From Marinosulfonomonas sp. (lineage in GTDB: Bacteria; Pseudomonadota; Alphaproteobacteria; Rhodobacterales; Rhodobacteraceae), in the NCBI GenBank assembly GCA_019090845.1, contig JAHRVD010000144.1, positions 1-5,259 on the forward strand: a DNA stretch of 5,259 bases. The letters are read 5' to 3'. Position 1 is the stretch's first letter. Every line of letters starts with the position of its first letter. The position numbers were made by a program, and so were the translations under genes. The notes under the pieces are model-generated. The model worked only from the letters and a program-made list of their open reading frames with translations, was not told where the DNA came from and did not search any database. Positions 1 through 5,131 of the stretch are shown here, piece after piece.

Positions 1-72
1 CGCAGCCAGCAGGAGATGGGCCGGTTGACCGAAGGCATGGGGCTGCCAGCCGATATGAAACTGCCGTTCTAA
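1..72 (+). CDS. YbaB/EbfC family nucleoid-associated protein, C-terminal fragment
   Basis: Only the last 23 codons and the TAA stop are inside the window; the gene begins upstream. The visible tail reads RSQQEMGRLTEGMGLPADMKLPF. The ending with 'LPADMKLPF' is typical of the C-terminus of YbaB/EbfC proteins, small dimeric DNA-binding proteins of about 105-115 residues that coat the nucleoid. The fragment is too short to identify on its own, but the call is strongly supported by recR starting three bases after its stop, since ybaB-recR (often after dnaX) is a conserved bacterial gene order. The two genes are almost certainly co-transcribed. Confidence 0.85.
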   Translation, partial: RSQQEMGRLTEGMGLPADMKLPF

Positions 73-75
73 GCC

Positions 76-672
76 TTGTCCAACGCCGCGCGAGATATTG
101 ATGCCCTCATTGAGATGATGGCCAGGCTGCCCGGTCTCGGCCCGCGCTCTGCGCGCCGGGCGGTGCTGCATATGATTAAGAAACGCGGGATGCTCATGAC
201 ACCACTGGCCGACGCGCTGCACAGTGTTGCGGCAACTGCGCGCGAATGTCTGAACTGCGGAAATATCGGCACCACGGACATTTGCGATATTTGTGCATCC
301 GAAAAACGCCGCACCGGCGAACTATGCGTCGTCGAGGACGTCGCCGACCTTTGGGCGATGGAGCGCGCGGCGGTGTTCAAGGGCCGCTATCATGTGCTGG
401 GTGGAACCCTGTCGGCGCTGGATGCCATCGGACCAGACGAATTGCGCATCCCCAAACTGCTCGACCGGGTGGCCAGCGAAAATATCACTGAGGTGATTAT
501 GGCGCTGAATGCCACCGTCGACGGCCAGACAACTGCCCATTATATCGCCGACAGCCTGGAAGGCCGAGTTTCAGTTACGTCTTTGGCGCAGGGTGTGCCG
601 ATTGGTGGTGAATTGGACTATCTGGATGACGGGACAATTACAGCCGCAATGAAGGCCCGGAAGGCATTTTGA
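76..672 (+). CDS. recR: Recombination mediator protein RecR
   Basis: RecR acts in the cytoplasm with RecF and RecO, helping load RecA onto SSB-coated single-stranded DNA at gaps during recombinational repair. The 198-residue product has the usual family length. Domains in order: an N-terminal helix-hairpin-helix region (about 8-40, with [17 protein letters not shown]), a C4 zinc finger (Cys58, Cys61, Cys70, Cys73), a Toprim domain (about 81-176, starting [16 protein letters not shown], with acidic E87/D88), and the C-terminal motif [16 protein letters not shown] (173-188). The start is TTG at 76. The preceding codons are the ybaB stop and one GCC in the same frame, so no longer protein is possible; the next ATG pair (codons 14-15) would remove the conserved first helix. 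No clear Shine-Dalgarno sequence precedes the TTG, so translational coupling to ybaB is inferred. All key residues are present and the gene appears intact. Confidence 0.97.
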   Translation: MSNAARDIDALIEMMARLPGLGPRSARRAVLHMIKKRGMLMTPLADALHSVAATARECLNCGNIGTTDICDICASEKRRTGELCVVEDVADLWAMERAAVFKGRYHVLGGTLSALDAIGPDELRIPKLLDRVASENITEVIMALNATVDGQTTAHYIADSLEGRVSVTSLAQGVPIGGELDYLDDGTITAAMKARKAF

Positions 673-788
673 TTTTGTCGATCTGGCCCACAGGGTTCTT
701 GTTAACAGCGTAAAGCCGCCATAGGGTTGCCAGCAGGTTCCGGCAATTTAGCGCTGGGCCATCACCCTATATTTGTCAGGCGGGCCCA
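673..788. other. Intergenic region between recR and the permease gene
   Basis: This 116-bp gap contains no convincing gene or terminator. A weak stem (TTGCC at 727-731 with GGCAA at 742-746, 10-nt loop) is followed only by TTTA, too poor to call a terminator. A -10-like TATATT lies at 768-773 but has no matching -35 about 17 bases upstream. TTGTTA (699-704) and TAGGGT (722-727) are spaced 17 bp apart, but the -10 matches the consensus at only three positions. Whether the permease has its own promoter or is read through from recR cannot be decided from the sequence. Confidence 0.5.
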
Positions 789-1751
789 ATGCCACTCGAT
801 CCGGGAATTCCACAAAACAATGCCCGAAAAGGCATCGTTTTCGTAATTATCGGGATGTTTTGTATTTCTGCAAACGATATGCTGATCAAACATTTATCGG
901 GCGACTATCCGCTTCACGAAATGGTCTTTGTGCGGTCTGTTTTCGGACTTTCGATCAGCCTGATAATCGTTCAGTTCGAAGGTGGTTTCGCAATTCTGCG
1001 AACGAACCGGATTGGCCTTCAGACTCTGCGCGGGCTGCTAATGGTCATGGCAAACCTGACGTTTTTCTCTGCTCTGGCTGTTGTCCCGCTTGCCGACGCG
1101 ACCGCAATCTTTTTTGTAGCGCCGCTTTTCATTACTTTGATGTCGATATTTTTTCTTGGTGAAAAGGTCGGCTCACGCAGGTTTATCGCGGTAGCGGTGG
1201 GTTTTGCAGGCGTTTTGGTTATGCTGCGACCCGGTTCGGCGCATTCAATCGGATCGCCCGGCACCCTGATTTTATTGCTTCCTGTAGCGGCGGCATTCGG
1301 CTATGCGGCTGTTCAAATTCTTACCCGAAAGCTTGGTGTCGCCAGCAAAGCGTCCGCTCTTGCCGTTTATATGCAGCTTACTTTCATCGCCGTTAGCGGC
1401 GGATTCTGGTTTGTCACCGGTGATGGGCGATATGGCGAGGGGCAGGATAGCGAAATACTGATATTTCTGTTGCGTGCATGGACCTGGCCAAGTGCCAGTG
1501 ACTGGCCGCTATTTGGACTACTCGGCCTTTTGTCAGCCTTGGTCGGTTATGCAATTTCGCAGGCCTACCGCTCTGCCGATGCGGCGACAATCGCACCGTT
1601 TGAATATGTCGCCTTGCCGATGTCGATCTTTTGGGGCTGGGCGGTATTTGGTGAACTGCCGGGGCTGCGTGTCATGTTCGGTGTGCTGCTTATTGCGGGG
1701 TCCGGGCTTTATGTTTTCCTGCGGGAACGAAATAAATCCGGCACCGCCTAA
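789..1751 (+). CDS. DMT-superfamily (EamA) permease
   Basis: This is a 320-residue inner-membrane protein of the drug/metabolite transporter superfamily, with about ten predicted helices: roughly 14-33, 45-62, 78-98, 103-123, 130-147, 157-177, 187-207, 240-258, 264-287 and 293-311. It divides into two EamA repeats (about 15-146 and 160-312). Typical EamA features are 'PLADATAIFFVAPLFITLMSIFFLGEKV' split over helices 4-5 in repeat 1 and the equivalent 'ADAATIAPFEYVALPMSIFWGW..FGELP' in repeat 2. Length and topology are normal for the 10-TM class. Members export or import varied small metabolites, so the substrate cannot be read from the sequence. ATG 789 is the first start in its open frame; only a weak AGG (778-780) precedes it, eight bases away. 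The gene is transcribed toward trcR and ends 21 bp before the shared hairpin. Confidence 0.92.
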   Translation: MPLDPGIPQNNARKGIVFVIIGMFCISANDMLIKHLSGDYPLHEMVFVRSVFGLSISLIIVQFEGGFAILRTNRIGLQTLRGLLMVMANLTFFSALAVVPLADATAIFFVAPLFITLMSIFFLGEKVGSRRFIAVAVGFAGVLVMLRPGSAHSIGSPGTLILLLPVAAAFGYAAVQILTRKLGVASKASALAVYMQLTFIAVSGGFWFVTGDGRYGEGQDSEILIFLLRAWTWPSASDWPLFGLLGLLSALVGYAISQAYRSADAATIAPFEYVALPMSIFWGWAVFGELPGLRVMFGVLLIAGSGLYVFLRERNKSGTA

Positions 1752-1762
1752 TGCCTGCTACC

Positions 1763-1797
1763 AAAAAAGAAAGGCCCCGGACATAACGCCGGGGCCT
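1763..1797 (-). terminator. Rho-independent terminator of trcR
   Basis: A perfect 9-bp GC-rich stem, AGGCCCCGG (1772-1780) with CCGGGGCCT (1789-1797), encloses an 8-nt loop. Read on the minus strand it is followed immediately by TTCTTTTTT (complement of 1763-1771), the classical U-tract, and it lies 25 bp beyond the trcR stop. On the plus strand the stem is followed by GTAAATTTT, a poorer tract, so it probably terminates the permease transcript less efficiently. Confidence 0.93.
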
Positions 1798-1822
1798 GTA
1801 AATTTTAAGCACTATTCAAATG

Positions 1823-2569
1823 CTACTTGTCTTCGTCATCCTCAGGGGCATCTTTGGGCAGGTTGAACAAGCTGTCCGCATCAATTGGGGTTTCTTTCTC
1901 GATCTCCACGTCATCAGTGGACAAAGTAAATGTCTCAAGACCCGAAATTGCAGTTGGGATTTTTGGCTCTGTATCCATTCCCAGCGATTGTTCCGTCGAA
2001 ACCAGCTTGCGCCGTTCATCATCGGACATAACTTCGCCTGCAGCGGCTTTCTTTGCGGCGGCTTTTTGCACAATGGTGTCAAGTTCAGACTGTTTACAAA
2101 GGCCAAGTGCCACGGGGTCGATCGGATGAATATTATTGATGTTCCAGTGGGTGCGTTCGCGCAGGGCCTGAATGGTTGGCTTGGTTGTGCCGACCAGTTT
2201 GCTGATCTGCGCATCTGTCAGTTCCGGGTGAAACTTGACCAGCCACAGAATTGACGCGGGCCGATCCTGACGTTTGGACAGTGGTGTATACCGTGGACCG
2301 CGGCGTTTTTGCTCGCCTTGGGCAGCGGCATAAAATTTCAACTGAAGTTTGTGCAGCGGATCTTTTTCGCCGGCCTGAATTTCCTCTTGCGTCAGCTGGT
2401 TGTTGGAGATCGGATCAAAACCTTTGACACCGGTTGCCACATCACCATCCGCAATCCCCTGCACTTCAAGTTCGTGCAGATCGCAAAAGTCGGCAACCTG
2501 CTTGAATGTCAGTGTCGTGTTATCCACCAGCCATACGGCGGTTGCTTTCGCCATGATCGGTTTACCCAT
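1823..2569 (-). CDS. trcR: Cell cycle transcriptional regulator TrcR (DUF1013 family)
   Basis: The 248-residue cytoplasmic protein matches the alphaproteobacterial DUF1013 family, now usually annotated as TrcR, a cell-cycle transcriptional regulator. Recognised parts are the N-terminal ATAVWLVDNTTLTFKQVADFCDLHELEVQGIADG segment (9-42), a basic linker (QKRRGPRYTPLSKRQDRPASI, 87-107), and a helix-turn-helix (about 115-140) containing LTDAQISKLVGTTKPTIQALRER. After about residue 165 comes an Ala/Lys-rich helix and then a low-complexity acidic tail ending PEDDEDK. ATG 2569 is chosen because AAGGAG (complement of 2577-2582) lies seven bases upstream; an internal Met6 lacks such a site. The gene is monocistronic, with its own terminator downstream and a divergent RNase T2 gene upstream. 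Family assignment is firm; the regulatory targets in this organism are unknown. Confidence 0.9.
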   Translation of the reverse strand: MGKPIMAKATAVWLVDNTTLTFKQVADFCDLHELEVQGIADGDVATGVKGFDPISNNQLTQEEIQAGEKDPLHKLQLKFYAAAQGEQKRRGPRYTPLSKRQDRPASILWLVKFHPELTDAQISKLVGTTKPTIQALRERTHWNINNIHPIDPVALGLCKQSELDTIVQKAAAKKAAAGEVMSDDERRKLVSTEQSLGMDTEPKIPTAISGLETFTLSTDDVEIEKETPIDADSLFNLPKDAPEDDEDK

Positions 2570-2693
2570 GATACATCTCCTTGAAACAAGTTAGCCCCGT
2601 GCCGGGAAATCGGCTGGTCCGGCTGGACCCTTTAGACAATTTCGGGGAAGTTGGCATCCATATAGTGCGCCTTCGCGCCAAGGAAAAGAGAAA
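2570..2693. promoter_or_regulatory. Divergent trcR / RNase T2 intergenic region
   Basis: This 124-bp gap must hold the promoters of both divergent genes. Visible elements are the trcR Shine-Dalgarno AAGGAG (complement of 2577-2582), the RNase T2 Shine-Dalgarno AAGGAA (2680-2685), and a -10-like TATAGT (2661-2666, five of six consensus bases) facing the RNase gene. There is no good -35 at the right distance; TAGACA at 2633-2638 is 22 bp away, which is too far. A short inverted repeat, GGTCC-GGCT-GGACC (2616-2629), lies in the middle and could be an operator or chance. No convincing trcR promoter was found. Confidence 0.45.
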
Positions 2694-3323
2694 ATGCGCG
2701 TTATTCTTGCACTCATGCTCATGACACGGCTGGCATTTGCCGACGGGGAACGGGCGGGTGATTTTGACTATTATATTTTGGCGCTCAGTTGGTCGCCAAA
2801 CTGGTGCGCATTGGAAGGGGATGCGCGCGGGTCACCGCAATGCAATGAAAACCGCAAGTTGGGTTGGGTTTTACACGGTCTGTGGCCAGAATTTGAAAAT
2901 GGCTGGCCCAGCTATTGCCGCACGCCACACGGCGCGCCAAGCCGGACGCAAACCAGCGCGATGGCCGACATTATGGGGTCTTCAGGTGCGGCTTGGTACC
3001 AGTGGAAAAAGCATGGAACCTGCTCGGGCTTATCAGCGGTCGAGTTTTTCAACCTTGCCCGAGCAGCTTACAATTCTGTTTCCCGCCCCGAGGTTTTCCG
3101 TAAACTTCCGCGCCCGGTAAAACTGCCGGCCTCGGTGGTAGAAGAGGCATTTTTGCAGGCAAACCCTGGCTGGTCCAAAGACATGCTGACAATAACCTGC
3201 AAAGCGGGTCGTATTCAGGAAGCCCGGTTGTGCCTGACAAAGGATCTAACCTCACGCGACTGCAGCGCTGATGCCCGGCGTGATTGCAGCATGAAAGACG
3301 CGTTGCTGGACGACATCCGCTGA
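2694..3323 (+). CDS. Secreted ribonuclease T2 family protein
   Basis: RNase T2 enzymes are periplasmic or extracellular, metal-independent endoribonucleases that cleave RNA through 2',3'-cyclic phosphates. This 209-residue precursor has a short signal peptide (about 1-16, probable cleavage after LAFA), then the family start 'DYYILALSWSPNWC' (25-38). CAS I is WVLHGLWPE (58-66) with catalytic His61, and CAS II is WYQWKKHGTC (101-110) with His107. Eight cysteines in the mature part (38, 50, 75, 110, 169, 180, 190, 198) suit up to four disulfides and export. In CAS II the usual His-Glu pair before the Trp is Tyr102-Gln103, so activity may differ from fungal RNase T2. AAGGAA lies eight bases before ATG 2694. 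The gene stands alone, divergent from trcR and convergent with the oxidoreductase. A nutrient- or phosphate-scavenging role is inferred. Confidence 0.93.
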   Translation: MRVILALMLMTRLAFADGERAGDFDYYILALSWSPNWCALEGDARGSPQCNENRKLGWVLHGLWPEFENGWPSYCRTPHGAPSRTQTSAMADIMGSSGAAWYQWKKHGTCSGLSAVEFFNLARAAYNSVSRPEVFRKLPRPVKLPASVVEEAFLQANPGWSKDMLTITCKAGRIQEARLCLTKDLTSRDCSADARRDCSMKDALLDDIR

Positions 3324-3336
3324 TCGGTTTGGGTCT

Positions 3337-4326
3337 TTATCCGACCTTCAGGACGATCTTGCCAATATGATCGCCTGCTTCCATATGCGTGTGCGCGGCA
3401 GCAGCGTCGCTCAGATCAAACTCGGAATCCATCACCGGGGCCAAACGCCCTGCGTCCAGCAATGGCCAGACTTTATCGCGCAACTCTGCCGCAATGCCCG
3501 CTTTGGTCAAATCCGATTGCGGGCGCAGGGTTGAGCCGGTGATCGTCAGGCGGCGCGTCATCACCTGAACAAAATTCAAAGTGACCTTCGGACCCTGCAA
3601 AAACGCAATTTGAACAAGCGTGCCATCATCCGCCAAAGATTTGACATTGCGGGGAATATAATCGCCCCCCACCATATCAAGTATCAGGTCAGCACCGCCT
3701 TCTGCCTGCAGGATTTCAACAAAATCTTCGTCCCGATAATTGATCGCCCGCTCGGCACCAAGCTGGCTGCAAACCTTGCATTTCTTATCGGACCCGGCAG
3801 TCGCAAACACCCGCGCGCCGAAAATGTTGGCCAGCTGAATTGCTGTCGTGCCAATTCCGGAAGACCCACCATGCACCAAAAACCGCTGCCCCGCTTGCAG
3901 GCCGCCGCGCATAAAAACATTGGACCAGACGGTGAAATAGGTTTCCGGCAGGCAAGCCGCAGATTTCAAATCCATCCCAGCAGGCACCGGCAAAGCATGC
4001 GCGGCAGGCGTCACGACATATTCGGCGTATCCACCGCCCGGCAAAAGCGCGCAAACTGCATCGCCCACAGCCCAGTCAGTGACACCGGAGCCGACCGCTG
4101 CAACCTCGCCCGCAGCCTCTAGACCGGGAAGGTCACTGGCTGTTTTTGGCGGCGCATAGCTGCCAGCGCGCTGCAGAACATCGGGGCGGTTCACCCCGGC
4201 ATAAGCGACGCAGATCAATATCTGCCCAGGGCCGGGTTCGGGAACGTCGCGTTCTGCCAGATGCAATACGTCTGGCCCACCGGGCTGGCTGATTTCAATG
4301 ACGCGCATTTTATTGGGTATGTTCAT
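3337..4326 (-). CDS. NAD(P)H:quinone oxidoreductase, zinc-less MDR family (PIG3/QOR type)
   Basis: This is a 329-residue cytoplasmic member of the medium-chain dehydrogenase/reductase superfamily, related to quinone oxidoreductase and PIG3, expected to reduce quinones or other enone substrates with NAD(P)H. The N-terminal GroES-like domain includes the substrate-side motif VAYAGVNRPDVLQRAGSY (40-57) and PGLEAAGEVAAVGSGV (67-82). The Rossmann fold begins with VHGGSSGIGTTAIQLA (151-166), and LGAERAINYRDEDF (189-202) is typical. The catalytic-zinc ligands of alcohol dehydrogenases are absent. ATG 4326 is preferred: it overlaps the coq9 stop by one base (TAATG) and has GGAG (complement of 4336-4339) nine bases upstream. 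A start at 4350 would run 25 bp into coq9, and one at 4308 lacks a binding site. The gene is the second of an operon with coq9; the true substrate is not shown. Confidence 0.93.
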   Translation of the reverse strand: MNIPNKMRVIEISQPGGPDVLHLAERDVPEPGPGQILICVAYAGVNRPDVLQRAGSYAPPKTASDLPGLEAAGEVAAVGSGVTDWAVGDAVCALLPGGGYAEYVVTPAAHALPVPAGMDLKSAACLPETYFTVWSNVFMRGGLQAGQRFLVHGGSSGIGTTAIQLANIFGARVFATAGSDKKCKVCSQLGAERAINYRDEDFVEILQAEGGADLILDMVGGDYIPRNVKSLADDGTLVQIAFLQGPKVTLNFVQVMTRRLTITGSTLRPQSDLTKAGIAAELRDKVWPLLDAGRLAPVMDSEFDLSDAAAAHTHMEAGDHIGKIVLKVG

Positions 4327-5018
4327 TACTGTTGGCTCCGCTCTGTCCAATGTCCGGGTAGGTTTCTGCTTTTTTTCCCAGACGGCGCCGCGATCCGGCC
4401 CAAAAGTGCGTCTGGTATACTTAACAAGGGTTTGAATGCTGGCGTCGCCCTGATCTGTGACTTGAGCTTTTCAAATCGCATCACATCACCGATCCGGCGA
4501 TCCAGAAACGCCCATGTGGCGGCGTGCCCGTCCGAAGTGTCACCCAGCCAGAACAAAACCGTCGATCCGTAAACGCCCGACAGGATAGCGCGCTTGGAAT
4601 ACCAGTTGAAATCACCCGAGGTGTCACCCAGCTCTTGCCAGATACAATCCGCCGTGCCCCACACCAGTTGCGCGCCTTCGGTTGCGTTTTTTGGCAGTGA
4701 AAACAGCGTCACGCCGCGGCGAAGAACCTCTTTATCCTCAACCACTTCCAGACGAAACCGCACGCCGGCCGCAACTTTTTCACTGTATTTCATCGACGCC
4801 AGATCCGCAGCATCCATCCGCGCAACCATCATTTGATCGGCGCGCCTGTGATAGGCCGCCGCCATATCCAGCCCACCACGTGCAAACACCGTCCGCGCCT
4901 CGGCCAAACTCACCCCAACATCATCGGCGGCGGCAGCAAAAGTTAGATCACTCCAACCATCAAACGGAACATGTGATAGAGCTGCATCAAGCAGCTTTTC
5001 AGCGAGCGTATCCGGCAT
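4326..5018 (-). CDS. COQ9 family protein (rpsU-divergent), ubiquinone biosynthesis
   Basis: The 230-residue product belongs to the COQ9 family, first defined in bacteria as the 'rpsU-divergently transcribed protein'; rpsU is indeed its divergent neighbour. Eukaryotic COQ9 has a TetR-like fold, binds lipids and supports the COQ7 hydroxylase in ubiquinone synthesis; a similar accessory role is inferred here. The helical N-terminus (5-50, with GWSDLTFAAAADDVGVSLAEA at 21-41) resembles a TetR helix-turn-helix, which can mislead annotators into calling it a repressor. The family core is GDTSGDFNWYSKRAILSGVYGSTVLFWLGD (131-160), followed by WAFLDRRIGDVMRFEK (169-184). ATG 5018 is chosen because AAAGGA (complement of 5029-5034) lies ten bases upstream and the family normally begins near this point. 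An ATG 28 codons farther up (5102) would consume the rpsU/coq9 promoter. It is the first gene of an operon with the oxidoreductase. Confidence 0.93.
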   Translation of the reverse strand: MPDTLAEKLLDAALSHVPFDGWSDLTFAAAADDVGVSLAEARTVFARGGLDMAAAYHRRADQMMVARMDAADLASMKYSEKVAAGVRFRLEVVEDKEVLRRGVTLFSLPKNATEGAQLVWGTADCIWQELGDTSGDFNWYSKRAILSGVYGSTVLFWLGDTSDGHAATWAFLDRRIGDVMRFEKLKSQIRATPAFKPLLSIPDALLGRIAAPSGKKSRNLPGHWTERSQQ

Positions 5019-5051
5019 GTTAACGGCATCCTTTGGATTCGGCGCAAACAG

Positions 5052-5080
5052 TAGACAAGAACAGGTCGCGCTGCTATAGG
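5052..5080 (+). promoter_or_regulatory. Putative sigma-70-type promoter of rpsU
   Basis: TAGACA (5052-5057, five of six bases of TTGACA) and TATAGG (5075-5080, four of six of TATAAT) are separated by the ideal 17 bp. Transcription would begin near 5087, giving a leader of roughly 45 nt before the rpsU ATG. It is the best promoter match in the window and sits where a ribosomal-protein promoter is expected. Confidence 0.65.
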
Positions 5081-5102
5081 ACCGGTTCCTGTAATTATGC
5101 AA
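5073..5102 (-). promoter_or_regulatory. Possible promoter of coq9 sharing the rpsU -10 element
   Basis: On the minus strand TTGCAT (complement of 5097-5102) and TATAGC (complement of 5073-5078) are 18 bp apart. The -35 keeps only the TTG core, so this is a weak match. It would use the same palindromic CTATAG (5074-5079) as the rpsU -10. Transcripts would start near 5066, leaving a coq9 leader of about 50 nt. Confidence 0.35.
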
Positions 5103-5114
5103 CTTTAACTTAGA

Positions 5115-5120
5115 GAGGTG
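5115..5120 (+). promoter_or_regulatory. rpsU ribosome binding site
   Basis: GAGGTG is a perfect six-base complement to part of the 16S rRNA 3' end (CACCUC). It ends 11 bases before the rpsU ATG, longer than the usual 5-9. Its last three bases also form the 5' arm of the adjacent hairpin, so folding and ribosome binding should compete. Confidence 0.75.
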
Positions 5121-5131
5121 GTGAAAACCAC
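5118..5131 (+). promoter_or_regulatory. Hairpin with GAAA tetraloop abutting the rpsU start codon
   Basis: GTGGT (5118-5122) and ACCAC (5127-5131) form a perfect 5-bp stem closed by GAAA (5123-5126), a GNRA tetraloop. The 3' arm ends at the base just before the ATG, and the 5' arm overlaps the Shine-Dalgarno GAGGTG. The inverted repeat is seen directly; a translational control role is inferred. Confidence 0.5.

Noticed and set aside
684..761. Inverted repeat TGGCCCA (684-690) / TGGGCCA (755-761) after recR
   Set aside because: A 7-bp match with a 64-nt spacer is likely to occur by chance in a gap of this size, and no U-tract or second element supports it.
1820..2254. Plus-strand open frames across trcR
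   Set aside because: They are antisense shadows of a conserved gene; their Ser/Phe/Cys-rich translations resemble no protein family.
3610..4122. 170-residue plus-strand open frame antisense to the oxidoreductase
   Set aside because: It lies wholly within a well-supported gene, has no family resemblance or ribosome binding site that I can see, and has the composition of a frame shadow.
4326..5018. Reading the COQ9-family protein as a TetR repressor
   Set aside because: The N-terminus resembles a TetR helix-turn-helix, but the GDTSGDFNWYSKRAILSGVYGSTVLFWLGD core and the divergent rpsU identify COQ9.
5036..5040. GATTC (a CcrM-type GANTC site) between the promoter and coq9 start
   Set aside because: GANTC is expected about once per 256 bases, so a single site in a 113-bp gap is not evidence of cell-cycle methylation control.
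5078..5090. Inverted repeat AGGA-CCGGT-TCCT around the predicted rpsU transcription start
   Set aside because: The arms are only four bases, and the central ACCGGT is an ordinary six-base palindrome; operator status cannot be supported without comparison.
4326..5102. Longer coq9 reading frame starting at 5102
   Set aside because: The extra 28 residues lack family similarity and would cover the rpsU/coq9 promoter region; the ATG at 5018 has its own AAAGGA site.
5094..5108. Possible CtrA box (TTAA-N7-TTAA) upstream of rpsU
   Set aside because: The left half reads ATTA at the required spacing, so only one half-site is intact.
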